Shown here one piece after another: positions 9,008 through 18,348 of a stretch of 64,000 bases of DNA. Under the pieces are notes generated by a model. It did no database searches, had not been told where the DNA came from, and saw only the letters and a program-made list of their open reading frames with translations. Numbering within the stretch: the stretch's first letter is position 1; each line of letters opens with the position of its first letter. The position numbers were made by a program, and so were the translations under genes. The DNA is from Lautropia mirabilis (GTDB taxonomy: Bacteria; Pseudomonadota; Gammaproteobacteria; Burkholderiales; Burkholderiaceae_B): positions 1-64,000 of the forward strand of contig CAMCOS010000005.1 of the NCBI GenBank assembly GCA_945876565.1, in the 5' to 3' direction.

Positions 9008-10327
9008 ATGTCCTCTCCGAAAGTAGGTTTTGTTAGTCTGGGCTGTCCCAAAGCATTAGTTGACTCAGAAAGGATCCTGACGCAGCTGCGTACCGAGGGC
9101 TATCAAGTTGTGCCCGATTACGATGGCGCCGACGTGGTCGTGGTCAACACCTGTGGCTTTATCGATAGCGCAAAAGCCGAATCGCTAGATGCCATTGGCG
9201 AGGCATTGGCAGAAAATGGCAAGGTGATTGTGACTGGGTGTCTGGGTGTGCAGGAAGACGCCATCCGGCAGATTCATCCGGGTGTGCTCGCTGTGACGGG
9301 CCCTCAGCAATACGAAGCCGTTGTATCAGCCGTGCACGATGCGGCGCCGCCACCCCAGACGCACGATCCTTTTGTTGACTTGGTTCCGCCTCAGGGCATT
9401 AAGTTAACGCCACGCCACTACGCCTATCTCAAAATTTCCGAAGGCTGTAATCACCGCTGCAGCTTTTGCATAATTCCGTCCATGCGCGGCGACCTAGTGA
9501 GCCGCCCTGTTGGTGATGTGCTCGATGAGGCGCAACGCTTGGTGCGCGCAGGGGTCAAGGAACTGCTGGTGGTTTCGCAAGATACCAGTGCTTATGGGGT
9601 TGATATTAAGTACCGCACCGGCTTCTGGCAGGGACGGCCGGTCAAGTCTCGCATGACTGAGATGTGTGAGGCCATGTCTGAACTCGGTGCCTGGATCCGT
9701 TTGCACTATGTGTACCCGTACCCTCATGTTGATGAGGTGATTCCTTTGATGGCACAAGGCAAGATACTGCCGTATCTCGACATCCCGTTCCAACATGCAA
9801 GTCCAAAGATCTTAAAGCTCATGAAGCGCCCCGCATTTGAAGATAAAACCTTGGCGCGTATTCATCGCTGGCGCGAGCAGTGCCCGCCAATAACGATTCG
9901 CTCCACCTTTATTGTGGGCTTTCCAGGGGAAACAGAGGAAGACTTTGAATACCTGCTGGACTGGCTAACTGAGGCTCAGCTCGATCGTGTCGGCTGTTTC
10001 CAGTACTCTGCAGTTGACGGTGCAAGTGCCAATGCGTTGCCTGGCCCGGTCCCCGAAGAGGTCAAGCAGTCCCGCTGGGAGCGGTTCATGGCTCACCAGC
10101 AAGCCATCTCGGCTAAGCGCTTGCAACAAAAAATTGGGCAAGAGATGGATGTGCTGGTCGATGAAGTCAGCGATGAAGGTGTCATCGCGCGTTCGAGCGC
10201 TGATGCGCCGGAGATTGATGGCGTGGTGTATGTCACTAGCGCTGGCAAGCTGTCTGCTGGTGATTTGATCCGGGTTCGTGTCACCGACGCAGATCCATAT
10301 GACTTGTGGGCTCAGGCGTTGGACTGA
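9008..10327 (+). CDS. rimO: Ribosomal protein S12 methylthiotransferase RimO
   Basis: 439 residues from the ATG at 9008; a TTG seven codons upstream is also in frame but less likely, since the ATG has AGG at good spacing and starts the usual [14 protein letters not shown]. The order is an UPF0004 domain (cysteines in LGCPKA, NTCGF and TGCLG for one [4Fe-4S] cluster), a radical-SAM domain with CNHRCSFC, and a C-terminal TRAM domain. RimO methylthiolates an aspartate of ribosomal protein S12. It is monocistronic and faces the fmt-def pair tail to tail. Confidence 0.95.
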   Translation: MSSPKVGFVSLGCPKALVDSERILTQLRTEGYQVVPDYDGADVVVVNTCGFIDSAKAESLDAIGEALAENGKVIVTGCLGVQEDAIRQIHPGVLAVTGPQQYEAVVSAVHDAAPPPQTHDPFVDLVPPQGIKLTPRHYAYLKISEGCNHRCSFCIIPSMRGDLVSRPVGDVLDEAQRLVRAGVKELLVVSQDTSAYGVDIKYRTGFWQGRPVKSRMTEMCEAMSELGAWIRLHYVYPYPHVDEVIPLMAQGKILPYLDIPFQHASPKILKLMKRPAFEDKTLARIHRWREQCPPITIRSTFIVGFPGETEEDFEYLLDWLTEAQLDRVGCFQYSAVDGASANALPGPVPEEVKQSRWERFMAHQQAISAKRLQQKIGQEMDVLVDEVSDEGVIARSSADAPEIDGVVYVTSAGKLSAGDLIRVRVTDADPYDLWAQALD

Positions 10328-10359
10328 ATCATCCGCATCCCAAGCGCCGCCCTATAAAA

Positions 10360-11310
10360 TTAAACGTTTTTGTTGGAGCAAAACGACTGTACAAACACTT
10401 GGACAGGCAGGCGTTTCGCGCCGGGGCGTTGCAGCTCTAAGAGCCTTAAGATGCCGTCACCGGTCGCGAGATCAATCCCTTTTTCGTTGGCCAAGATCAG
10501 TGTGCCTGATGCTTTGGATGATGGGGTGGGTAGACTCTGTGCTTGCCAAACTTTGACCGGCTCTGGCAAACCAGGCAAAGCAACGGTGGCGCCCGGAAAG
10601 GGGTTAAATGCACGGATGCGCCGTGCCAACTGATCAGCGGGAAGATTCAAATCAAGTTGCGCTTCGGCCTTCTCGATCTTGTGCGCATAACTGACGCCTT
10701 GCTCTGGCTGCGCAGCTGGTATCAGTAGCCCGTGCTCCAGCGCGTCGACGGCCTCCAAAATCATGCTTGAGCCCAAGCTGGCAAGTTTGTCATGCAAGGT
10801 CTGGGCGTTGTCGTTGGGTTCAATTTCAATGGCCTGAACCGACAGCATGTCACCGGTGTCAAGCCCTTCGTCCATTTGCATGATGGTGATGCCAGTCTGA
10901 GTGTCACCGGCTTCGATGGCGCGTTGAATGGGTGCCGCACCGCGCCAGCGTGGCAATAAACTTGCATGAATGTTTAGACAGCCATGTTTGGGCAGATCTA
11001 ACACCCATTTTGGCAGAATCAAACCATAGGCTGCCACGACCAGCAAATCGAGACCAAGTGATTTGAGTACTGTTTGAGTGTCGGTGGCTTGGTCAGCATA
11101 GCGGCCATCAAGCTTTAGGCCATGGGGCTGCAAGACCGGTATTTGGTGTTCAAGTGCGGTTTGTTTGACCGGGCTGGTGGTCAGTTTCATGCCGCGGCCA
11201 GCCGGTCGGTCTGGCTGGGTAAGCACAACGCAGATATCATGCCCACGCTTGATCAACGCGATCAGTGCAGCTTGCGCAAAGGCTGGCGTGCCAGCAAAAC
11301 CTATTCTCAT
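10360..11310 (-). CDS. fmt: Methionyl-tRNA formyltransferase Fmt
   Basis: 316 residues. The N-terminal formyltransferase domain contains the SLLPRWRGAAPIQRAI signature, with the catalytic Asn/His region in CLNIHASLLPRWRG, and is followed by a C-terminal OB-like tRNA-binding domain (IRAFNPFPGATV). It formylates initiator Met-tRNA with 10-formyl-tetrahydrofolate. Def, which removes the formyl group later, is encoded five bases upstream on the same strand. The gene ends 32 bases from the convergent rimO stop. Confidence 0.96.
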   Translation of the reverse strand: MRIGFAGTPAFAQAALIALIKRGHDICVVLTQPDRPAGRGMKLTTSPVKQTALEHQIPVLQPHGLKLDGRYADQATDTQTVLKSLGLDLLVVAAYGLILPKWVLDLPKHGCLNIHASLLPRWRGAAPIQRAIEAGDTQTGITIMQMDEGLDTGDMLSVQAIEIEPNDNAQTLHDKLASLGSSMILEAVDALEHGLLIPAAQPEQGVSYAHKIEKAEAQLDLNLPADQLARRIRAFNPFPGATVALPGLPEPVKVWQAQSLPTPSSKASGTLILANEKGIDLATGDGILRLLELQRPGAKRLPVQVFVQSFCSNKNV

Positions 11311-11315
11311 CAGAA

Positions 11316-11828
11316 TCAGGCCGTGGCCGTTTCGCGTTTTTGTTTTTGTAGTTTGGTTTTGATGCGAGACTGCTTGAGCATCGAGAGTTTCTCAACAAAA
11401 ACCTTACCGGCCAGATGGTCCATTTCGTGCTGAATGCAGACTGCCAGCAAACCATCGGCTTCGATTTGCTGCTCTTTGCCATGCTCGTCGAATGCTTTGA
11501 GTTTGATTTGAGCTGCGCGTTTGACCGTCTCGAAGATACCAGGCACTGACAAGCAACCTTCTTCGTACGATTGAATCTCGTCACTGCGCCAAGTGATCTC
11601 GGGATTGATCAGCACCAGCAAGTTGTTTTTTTCTTCTGTCAGGTCAATCACAATGACGCGCTCATGCACGTTGATTTGCGTGGCAGCCAAACCAATGCCC
11701 GGCGCATCGTACATGGTCTGAGCCATGTCTTTGATGAGCTTGCGGATGCGATCGTCGATCTGCCCAACGGGTTTGGCGACCGTGTGCAACCGTGGATCGG
11801 GATAGTGAAGGATTTCTAATAAAGCCAT
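11316..11828 (-). CDS. def: Peptide deformylase Def
   Basis: 170 residues with all three family motifs: [18 protein letters not shown] (metal-ligand cysteine) and [12 protein letters not shown] (HExxH-type, two histidine ligands). It removes the N-formyl group from nascent proteins using Fe2+ or a similar metal. It is translationally close to fmt, the usual def-fmt pair. The ATG at 11828 is the only sensible start; a basic C-terminal tail (about residues 150-170) follows the catalytic helix. Confidence 0.96.
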   Translation of the reverse strand: MALLEILHYPDPRLHTVAKPVGQIDDRIRKLIKDMAQTMYDAPGIGLAATQINVHERVIVIDLTEEKNNLLVLINPEITWRSDEIQSYEEGCLSVPGIFETVKRAAQIKLKAFDEHGKEQQIEADGLLAVCIQHEMDHLAGKVFVEKLSMLKQSRIKTKLQKQKRETATA

Positions 11829-11881
11829 AATTTAATTTTAATTCACATTCGCGAAACTGAGATTGAATTTCCATGTTGCCG

Positions 11882-13063
11882 TCATAGACCCGCCCAATCG
11901 AGCGTCAACGCCAGAACGGGCAGTACAATAACCACGAACCAGACAGGGGATTTGCGCCAGAAAAGTAAAGCTGCCCCGGCGCCTGCGACCACGGCGTTGC
12001 TAATCGAGGTGATGCTGCTAGTGACAATTGGGTCAACCCAGGCTGCAGCCAACACGCCGACAACGGCTGCGTTGATGCCGGTGAGCGCACCAAACGCACG
12101 AGGCTTGCGAGTCAATTCGTGCCACCAAGGCAAAATGCCGGTCACCAATAAAATGCCTGGCAAAAAAATGGCAATCAAAGCCATTGCTGCGCCCGGCCAA
12201 TTTGGCATTGTGGGGTCCAGCGCACCCAGCCAGGCGGCGAAGGTAAACAGTGGTCCGGGCACAGCTTGCGCCAGGCTGTAACCTGTTAAAAATGCATCGG
12301 ATGATACGAGCCCAGGCGCAACCGTCGCGCTCTCCAGCAGTGGTAAAACCACATGCCCACCTCCAAACACCAATGCCCCGGCGCGATAAAAAGAATCAAA
12401 CATCTGCAGCCTGGGCATATGAAGCGCAAGCCATGGCAACACCACTAAGAGCGCCAGCATCAAAATCAGCAGCAAAAAGCCTAAGCGTTTTGAGGGGGCG
12501 TGTCCAAGCGAGTGCGCCTGCGTCTCTGCTCGCCTCATACTCGCGCATAAAAACAAACCCGCAAGCCCACCCAACACGATCGCGGTAATTTGACCGAACC
12601 ATCCACTTAAGCCAAGGGCGAGCGCAAAGCCAGCGCCACACAATATCTGGGCGACTGTTTCGCGGCAAAGGCTACGAAACATGCCGATAACGGCTTGTGC
12701 AACGACGACAACGGCAACCAGCTTTAAACCCTCTATCACTGGGGCGACCCAAGCAGCCGAGAGCTGCATTGCATAAATGGCCATCAGCACCAAAGCAAGC
12801 GCCGACGGTAAGGTAAATCCAGCCCAAGCAAGCAATGCGCCGCCCAGCCCGCCTCGATGCATGCCGATCAAAAACCCAAGCTGGCTTGACGCTGGTCCTG
12901 GCAGTGCCTGACAAATGGCGAGCAAGTTCGTGAATTGCTCATCGGTCACCCATTGACGGCGACTGACAAATTCGTGCCGGAAATACCCAATGTGTGCCAC
13001 CGGTCCGCCAAACGAGGTCAGGCCAAGCCGCAAGAAAACACGCAGAATTTCGAGGTAGGGCAT
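11882..13063 (-). CDS. chrA: Chromate transporter ChrA
   Basis: 393 residues of mostly hydrophobic sequence made of two homologous halves, as in long-chain CHR transporters. The first half has the FLRLGLTSFGGPVAHIGYF signature and the second has the matching RAGALVFGGGHVVLPLLES and AVPGPLFTFAAWLG. Characterised members export chromate from the cytoplasm; other anions are possible. It lies between def and dprA and starts 56 bases from the divergent dprA start used here. A def-fmt-dprA cluster is common, so chrA looks like an insertion into it. Confidence 0.92.
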   Translation of the reverse strand: MPYLEILRVFLRLGLTSFGGPVAHIGYFRHEFVSRRQWVTDEQFTNLLAICQALPGPASSQLGFLIGMHRGGLGGALLAWAGFTLPSALALVLMAIYAMQLSAAWVAPVIEGLKLVAVVVVAQAVIGMFRSLCRETVAQILCGAGFALALGLSGWFGQITAIVLGGLAGLFLCASMRRAETQAHSLGHAPSKRLGFLLLILMLALLVVLPWLALHMPRLQMFDSFYRAGALVFGGGHVVLPLLESATVAPGLVSSDAFLTGYSLAQAVPGPLFTFAAWLGALDPTMPNWPGAAMALIAIFLPGILLVTGILPWWHELTRKPRAFGALTGINAAVVGVLAAAWVDPIVTSSITSISNAVVAGAGAALLFWRKSPVWFVVIVLPVLALTLDWAGL

Positions 13064-13119
13064 AAAAGTCCCAGGTTACCCAACTGATGTTCATTATGCG
13101 AGAACATGAGGCTTTTTTG

Positions 13120-14001
13120 ATGAAACTGAAATTCACCCCCCACCAAAAGACCGTTTTGCGGTTGCATTTGTCCAATCGCATCAGCCTGGCACAGGCACAC
13201 GAATGCCTTAACCATCTTGAAACGCCCGCCGCTGGCAGACGCATGAAAGAATGTTTTACGAAGAGGATCGAAACCACACTCGAAGCGGTTGAGCGCTGGC
13301 GGGAGGAACCCTTTCGGCATTGCGTAACATTGGCAGACAGGCACTACCCAGCAGTACTGCGATCTTTATCAGATCCGCCGCTGGTGCTTTATGGGCAGGG
13401 TGATTGGCAAACCCTGGGTAAGCCGGCGGTGGCGCTTGTGGGTGCAAGACATTGCACGCCGAGCGCATCGGCCCATACATTTGAGCTGGCGCGCGCCATT
13501 GCCAAGCAAGGTTGGTGTGTGGTCAGTGGACTGGCGCGGGGTATCGACACCGCGGCCCATCGAGGCGCCCTTGCTTCAGGCGTGCCTGGCAGCACAGTTG
13601 CGGTGCTCGGCACGGGAATCGACGTGATGTACCCCCCAGAAAACGCACCCTTGGCGCACCAGATCGTGGACTCAGGTGGTTTGCTGTTGACGGAATTCGC
13701 ACTAGGCCGTGCACCATTGGCCAGGCATTTCCCTCAGCGCAATCGAATCGTAGCGGCGCTCTCGCGGGCAACTATCGTGGCGCAGGCAGCACTGCACAGT
13801 GGCTCCATGATCACAGCCCGCTTGGCGGCGGAAATGGGCCGTGAGGTGCTCGCGGTGCCAGGCAGGCCCGATGAGGCACTGTCTGAAGGCACAAATGAAT
13901 TGATCAGACAGGGCGCAGGATTGCTGGCGTGTGTTGGTGACCTTTGGAGTGCATTCGGTCTTTGTGCTCAAATGAGCACAAGAAGTCATGAAACTAGTTA
14001 A
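13120..14001 (+). CDS. dprA: DNA-processing protein DprA (Smf)
   Basis: About 293 residues from the ATG at 13120, which has GAGG eight bases upstream; in-frame ATGs at 13087 and 13096 are alternatives. The Rossmann-like DNA-binding core is intact: PLVLYGQGDW, VALVGARHCTP, SGLARGIDTAAH, SGGLLLTEFALG, FPQRNRIVAALS and GSMITARLAAEMGREVLAVPG. DprA loads RecA on incoming single-stranded DNA during transformation. The C-terminal winged-helix domain found in many family members is missing, since the protein stops shortly after the core. The azurin-fold gene follows four bases downstream. Confidence 0.93.
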   Translation: MKLKFTPHQKTVLRLHLSNRISLAQAHECLNHLETPAAGRRMKECFTKRIETTLEAVERWREEPFRHCVTLADRHYPAVLRSLSDPPLVLYGQGDWQTLGKPAVALVGARHCTPSASAHTFELARAIAKQGWCVVSGLARGIDTAAHRGALASGVPGSTVAVLGTGIDVMYPPENAPLAHQIVDSGGLLLTEFALGRAPLARHFPQRNRIVAALSRATIVAQAALHSGSMITARLAAEMGREVLAVPGRPDEALSEGTNELIRQGAGLLACVGDLWSAFGLCAQMSTRSHETS

Positions 14002-14004
14002 TCC

Positions 14005-14496
14005 ATGTTCCCCTGGAAACCGCTGCTTGCCCATCTGCTTGTCTGTTTACCGCTAACACACCCGATTGTCTTGGCTGGTGACTTGACGTTGCCCGCCAAA
14101 CCGTTGGATTCGTGCAGCGTTGTGGTGCAAGTGGATGACACGTTGCGCTTGAGCCCATCGAGCATCGAGGTGCTCGATGGTTGTGAACAGTTTGACGTGC
14201 TATTGCGCCACGTGGGACGGTTGCCCAAAGTTGCTACGCCGCGTAACTGGGTACTGACCCGGCAAGAAGATGCCAATGGCGTAGCCAGCGATGCTGAGCT
14301 TGCAGGCGCCAAGCACGATTGGCTTAAGCCAAACGACATGCGCGTCTTGGCCGCGAGTTCGGTGATTGGCCGGGGCGAAGTGGTGAGGGTGAGCATACCC
14401 CTTAAGGAATTGGTGCCCGGTGTTCAATACACCTACCTGTCGACGATTCCCGGGTTCTCCCCGGTTTTACGCGGCACACTCACCGTTAGACCGTGA
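14005..14496 (+). CDS. Azurin-fold protein without copper ligands
   Basis: 163 residues with an N-terminal export signal (about residues 1-24, ending in IVLAG). The rest aligns with azurin: both cysteines of the structural disulfide remain (C37, C60), as do the LPK segment at 73-75, NWVLT at 81, the LKPND loop, VIGRGE and the C-terminal PGFSPVLRGTLTV. Against the classical azurin ligands H46, C112, H117 and M121, the aligned residues are R80, S146, F151 and L155 without any gap, and the G45 position is P79. The fold is kept but type-1 copper cannot bind normally, so this is not an electron-transfer azurin. It starts four bases after dprA and ends six bases before a convergent gene. Confidence 0.85.
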   Translation: MFPWKPLLAHLLVCLPLTHPIVLAGDLTLPAKPLDSCSVVVQVDDTLRLSPSSIEVLDGCEQFDVLLRHVGRLPKVATPRNWVLTRQEDANGVASDAELAGAKHDWLKPNDMRVLAASSVIGRGEVVRVSIPLKELVPGVQYTYLSTIPGFSPVLRGTLTVRP

Positions 14497-14501
14497 AACT
14501 C

Positions 14502-15200
14502 TCAGCGTTTGCCAAATAGGGCAGTGCCGACGCGCACTTCGGTGGAACCCTCTTCAATGGCCAGCGCCATGTCACCACTCATGCCCATGGAGAGGCGATC
14601 AAGTGATATGCCAGGGATGTTGGCAGCAAGCGCTTGCTCACGACACTGACGCAGCAATTTGAAGCAATCGCGCACGGCCGACTCATCGTCAGACAGCACC
14701 GCCATGGTCATCAGACCCTCAACTTTCAGAGTTGGGTATTGTGCGATTTGCTGAAGAAACGGGATCAGTTCTTCGGGCTCCAAACCAGATTTGGTCTCTT
14801 CCGTTGAGGTTTTAACCTGCACCAGAACTTTGATCGTGCGATTCAGTGAGGCGAGGCGTTTATCGAGCGCCTCAGCTAACGCAAGGCGATCCAATGACTG
14901 AAGCTCATGGGCGTATTTAGCGACTTCTTTGGCTTTGTTGGTTTGTACGTGTCCGATGACCACCCACTGAACATCGCAGTCGGCTAGTTCAGGCGCTTTC
15001 TGTGCGATCTCCTGCAGACGATTCTCGCCGAACCGTTTAAACCCAAGGGCAGTCATTTTCCGAATGGCATCTGCGCCGAAGGTTTTGCTCACCGGCAGCA
15101 GTGTGACCTCGGTCGCAGCGCGGCCTGCGCGGGCGCAGGCGTCACTAATCTTCTTTTGAACGTCATGAACCCTTTGGGCAAGCGTTTCTGTATCTGACAC
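14502..15200 (-). CDS. YggS/PLPBP-family pyridoxal-phosphate homeostasis protein
   Basis: About 232 residues from a GTG at 15200 with GAGG nine bases upstream, which gives the usual family length; an in-frame GTG at 15257 and ATG at 15245 would add residues not typical of the family. The single-domain TIM-barrel motifs are LLPVSKTFGADAI (PLP lysine in VSKT), FGENRLQE, WVIGHVQTNKAK, KVEGLMTMAVLSDD and LSMGMSGDMALAIEEGSTEVRVGTA-type phosphate loop. The protein binds PLP and buffers it without known catalysis. It faces the MgtC/DUF4010 gene divergently. Confidence 0.93.
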   Translation of the reverse strand: MSDTETLAQRVHDVQKKISDACARAGRAATEVTLLPVSKTFGADAIRKMTALGFKRFGENRLQEIAQKAPELADCDVQWVVIGHVQTNKAKEVAKYAHELQSLDRLALAEALDKRLASLNRTIKVLVQVKTSTEETKSGLEPEELIPFLQQIAQYPTLKVEGLMTMAVLSDDESAVRDCFKLLRQCREQALAANIPGISLDRLSMGMSGDMALAIEEGSTEVRVGTALFGKR

Positions 15201-15280
15201 GATGGATGGCCTCGAGTTTGAGTGCTGTTCGAACAAGCGTATCATCGAAACACTCACTAAGATTGACGTACCCGTAACCC

Positions 15281-16558
15281 ATGGATACCGCGACCCTGGA
15301 ATTTGATGCCCACCTGTCCGGATTGGCTGTCGCCTTGGCGATAGGGTTGCTGATTGGTGCTGAGCGAGAGTGGAGCCAACGCCATGAACAAACCGAGCGT
15401 GTCATGGCTGGCATCCGGACCTTTGCCCTGCTTGGACTGCTTGGGGCGGTTGCAGTCATCTTGACAGAGACTATTGGACCTCACGCTTGGGTGTCCGTTT
15501 CATTGGCTGTGGCACTGTTGGTGGTTGCTGGCTACGTTGCTCAAGCCAAAGCCACGGGAGACTGGGGCATGACAACCGAGGTGGCCATGCTCATGACATT
15601 TGGCCTTGGCGTGTTGGCCGCGTCCGGGCAACACGCGTTGGCTAGCGGTCTTGGGGTTCTGGTGGCTGGGCTATTGAGTCTGAAACGGTTGCTGCACAGC
15701 CACGTTCATCGTTTAGCGCCACAAGAAGTTTCAGGTGCGCTAAAGCTGCTGTTTATTTCGGTGGTCGTGTTGCCTTTGTTGCCGGATCGCACCATGGGCC
15801 CGTTCAACGTCTTTAATCCTTACGTGGTTTGGTGGATGGTTGTGGCGATCACCGGTTTGGGATTTGCCGCTTATGTCAGTGTCCGGATTGCTGGCCCTCG
15901 CAGTGGTATTTTGTTGACATCGCTTTTGGGTGGGCTGGTTTCGTCGACTGCCATGACGCTGACGTTGGCACGATTGGCACAAAAAATGAGCAATGTCGAC
16001 ATGCTGTCAGCCGGGCTCATGCTGACCTCGGCACTGATGTTTCCTCGCGTGTTGGCGGTCAGCGGTGTGTTGGCGCCGTCGCTCGTGGCAACGTTGGCGG
16101 GTCCCATGCTGCTGGCCGCCGCTGTTTACATGGCTGGGGCAGCCTGGCTTGCGTGGCGCGGGATTCGTCGAAAGACTGGCTTTCAAAGTGGGTTTGGTAC
16201 CAATTTGCAAAACCCATTTGAAATTGGTTCAGCGTTGCGCTTTACGCTGTTACTTGTGGTCATTATGTTTGCTGTGGAACTAGCTAGAAAATATCTGGGT
16301 CAGACGGGGGTCTGGGCCATGGCGGCTATATCTGGGGCTGCTGATGTTGATGCGATCACCCTTTCATTGTCTCGCTTGGTGGGCACTGAACTGACCGTGC
16401 AAGCTGCCAGTCAGGGCATCATGATTGCCGCGATCTCCAATAGCTTTCTCAAACTGGTATTAGCTTGTTCGATTGGTGGTAGAGCGATTGCATGGAACCT
16501 CACGCCATTTGTGGCTTCAGCACTTTTGAGTGCGGCGGCGATGCACTTGCTAGTGTAA
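15281..16558 (+). CDS. MgtC/SapB N-terminal and DUF4010 C-terminal membrane protein
   Basis: 425 residues, about 11-12 hydrophobic segments. The N-terminal part has the MgtC/SapB motif LAIGLLIGAEREW followed by GIRTFALLGLLGA. The C-terminal two thirds match DUF4010 (LLTSLLGGLVSSTAMTLTLA; ISGAADVDAITLSLSRL; AAISNSFLKL). Such fusion proteins are widespread and poorly characterised; roles in ion or Mg2+ homeostasis are proposed only by similarity to MgtC. It ends nine bases from the convergent selD stop. Confidence 0.85.
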   Translation: MDTATLEFDAHLSGLAVALAIGLLIGAEREWSQRHEQTERVMAGIRTFALLGLLGAVAVILTETIGPHAWVSVSLAVALLVVAGYVAQAKATGDWGMTTEVAMLMTFGLGVLAASGQHALASGLGVLVAGLLSLKRLLHSHVHRLAPQEVSGALKLLFISVVVLPLLPDRTMGPFNVFNPYVVWWMVVAITGLGFAAYVSVRIAGPRSGILLTSLLGGLVSSTAMTLTLARLAQKMSNVDMLSAGLMLTSALMFPRVLAVSGVLAPSLVATLAGPMLLAAAVYMAGAAWLAWRGIRRKTGFQSGFGTNLQNPFEIGSALRFTLLLVVIMFAVELARKYLGQTGVWAMAAISGAADVDAITLSLSRLVGTELTVQAASQGIMIAAISNSFLKLVLACSIGGRAIAWNLTPFVASALLSAAAMHLLV

Positions 16559-16566
16559 CTGCCTCA

Positions 16567-17610
16567 TTAAATAACCCGCACATTACCTTGGCCAGATTGG
16601 ACTTGCCCAATAATAGCTGGCTTGCCACCATGGCGTTTGAAGCTCTCGAGAACCCTGTCTACCGCGCTTGGGGCGCAAGCCACCAATAAGCCGCCCGAGG
16701 TTTGCGGGTCACTTAGCAAATCTCTTAACAACACATCATCTTGAACAAGCCCCTGCATTGCAGAGCCATAGGAAGCCCAGTTGCGTTTGGAGGCCCCCGT
16801 GATATGCCCGGCCTGGGCCAACGTCAGCACGTCCGGCAGTAGCGGCACATCGCTGGACTTGATCTCAATCAAAAGCTTGGCGGCGCGAGCCATCTCATGC
16901 GCATGGCCAAGCAACCCAAAGCCTGTCACGTCTGTTAGCGCATGCACGCCAGCGATCTTTGCCAGCTCGCTGCCAGCACGATTCAATTGGGTTGTACTTT
17001 CAATCATGGCTTTATAGCCTTGCTCATTTAGCTGGCCTTTCTTTAAGGCGGCTGAATACACCCCAACACCCAGTGGTTTGCCTAGAATCAGCACGTCCCC
17101 GGGCTGCGCATCGGCGTTGCGCTTGATGTCATTCGGGTGTGCCAAGCCAAGTGCGACAAGACCGTAGATGGGCTCGACTGAATCGATGGAGTGTCCGCCC
17201 GCCACGGGGATGCCGGCAGCCTGACAGACGTCTCGTCCGCCACGCAGGATTTCTCTAATCACGCCAGCAGGTAAGACGTTAATCGGCATACCAACAATGG
17301 CCAGCGCCAGTATGGGTGAGCCGCCCATGGCATACACATCAGACAGTGCATTAGTTGCTGCAATGCGACCAAAGTCATAGGGATCATCGACCACGGGCAT
17401 GAAAAAGTCGGTGGTTGCGATCAGAGCCTGGTCATCGTTCAGGCGATAAACCGCGGCATCATCAGCTGTTTCTGTGCCAACTAGCAAATCTTTAAATGGC
17501 GCTGCGGCTGGCAGGTCTGACAATAGCTCGCTTAAAACGCCAGGCGCAATCTTGCATCCGCAGCCACCCCCGTGAGCGAGTGACGTGAGTTTCGGTGTTT
17601 CGGTGTTCAT
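16567..17610 (-). CDS. selD: Selenide, water dikinase SelD (cysteine form)
   Basis: 347 residues from the ATG at 17610; an upstream start at 17649 is possible but adds 13 atypical residues. The glycine-rich catalytic segment GGGCGCKIAPGVL has Cys where some homologues carry selenocysteine, and the ATP/Mg2+ residues lie in TTDFFMPVVDDPYDFGRIAA and GGHSIDS. SelD makes selenophosphate from selenide and ATP. No selA, selB, selC or mnmH lies in the window, so the product could feed selenoproteins or 2-selenouridine in tRNA. Confidence 0.95.
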   Translation of the reverse strand: MNTETPKLTSLAHGGGCGCKIAPGVLSELLSDLPAAAPFKDLLVGTETADDAAVYRLNDDQALIATTDFFMPVVDDPYDFGRIAATNALSDVYAMGGSPILALAIVGMPINVLPAGVIREILRGGRDVCQAAGIPVAGGHSIDSVEPIYGLVALGLAHPNDIKRNADAQPGDVLILGKPLGVGVYSAALKKGQLNEQGYKAMIESTTQLNRAGSELAKIAGVHALTDVTGFGLLGHAHEMARAAKLLIEIKSSDVPLLPDVLTLAQAGHITGASKRNWASYGSAMQGLVQDDVLLRDLLSDPQTSGGLLVACAPSAVDRVLESFKRHGGKPAIIGQVQSGQGNVRVI

Positions 17611-17722
17611 GATGCAGTATCCGGGCAGGTTTAGTTCACATCTTAGCAATCTGGCAGGACTGTTGCGCAGCCGCGCCAGGCGTTACAGTCAATGCCATCT
17701 GCATAACTTTTGAAGGCTCAAC

Positions 17723-18328
17723 ATGCAAACCCTTCTGCCAGAGAACCTCGATGCCAAACAGGCATATAAGCTGTTGACCGGTGTCATCGTGCCCAGACCC
17801 ATCGCCTGGGTGAGCACGGTATCGGTCACCGGCACGACAAACTTGGCGCCGTTTAGTTATTTCACCAGCGTTTCAAACAAACCACCCATGGTGGGCATTA
17901 ACATTGGACAAGAGTACGGGGGGCGCAAGGACACCGCTCGAAATATTCTTCAGACGCAAGAATTTGTCGTCAACATTGCCCACTGGGGACAGCTTGAAGA
18001 CTTGCATGCGAGTGCTGACCACCACCCACCTGAAACCAGCGAAATTGAGTTGCTGGGCTTAAAAACAGAGCCGTCCTCGTACATCAAAGCACCGCGTATT
18101 GCGCAAGCGCCGGTTCAAATGGAGTGCCGGTTTCAACAGATGATCCCGTTTGGTACAGGGGGCTCGGAGTTCTACGTGGGCGAAGTTGTTGCGTTTCATT
18201 TCCGAGAGGACATTCTTGATATCGAGACGCTGCGGGTGGACTCGGTGGGTCTTGAGCCCATTTGCCGTTTGGGTGGCCCCATGTATGCCGCGCTTGGCAA
18301 GCTTGCCAAGATGCGCGCGCGTGGCTAA
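17723..18328 (+). CDS. Flavin reductase-like (DIM6/NTAB) FMN-binding protein
   Basis: 201 residues matching the flavin_reduct split-barrel family: GVIVPRPIAWVSTVS near residue 22, TNLAPFSYFTSVSNKPPMVG for FMN phosphate contacts, and EFVVNIAHWG. Members of this subgroup reduce or carry FMN, and some act with monooxygenases, but none is adjacent. It reads away from selD and converges on the Spy-like gene with 20 bases between stops. The substrate cannot be assigned. Confidence 0.85.
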   Translation: MQTLLPENLDAKQAYKLLTGVIVPRPIAWVSTVSVTGTTNLAPFSYFTSVSNKPPMVGINIGQEYGGRKDTARNILQTQEFVVNIAHWGQLEDLHASADHHPPETSEIELLGLKTEPSSYIKAPRIAQAPVQMECRFQQMIPFGTGGSEFYVGEVVAFHFREDILDIETLRVDSVGLEPICRLGGPMYAALGKLAKMRARG

Positions 18329-18348
18329 TGGCCGTCTTCAGCCTAGAC

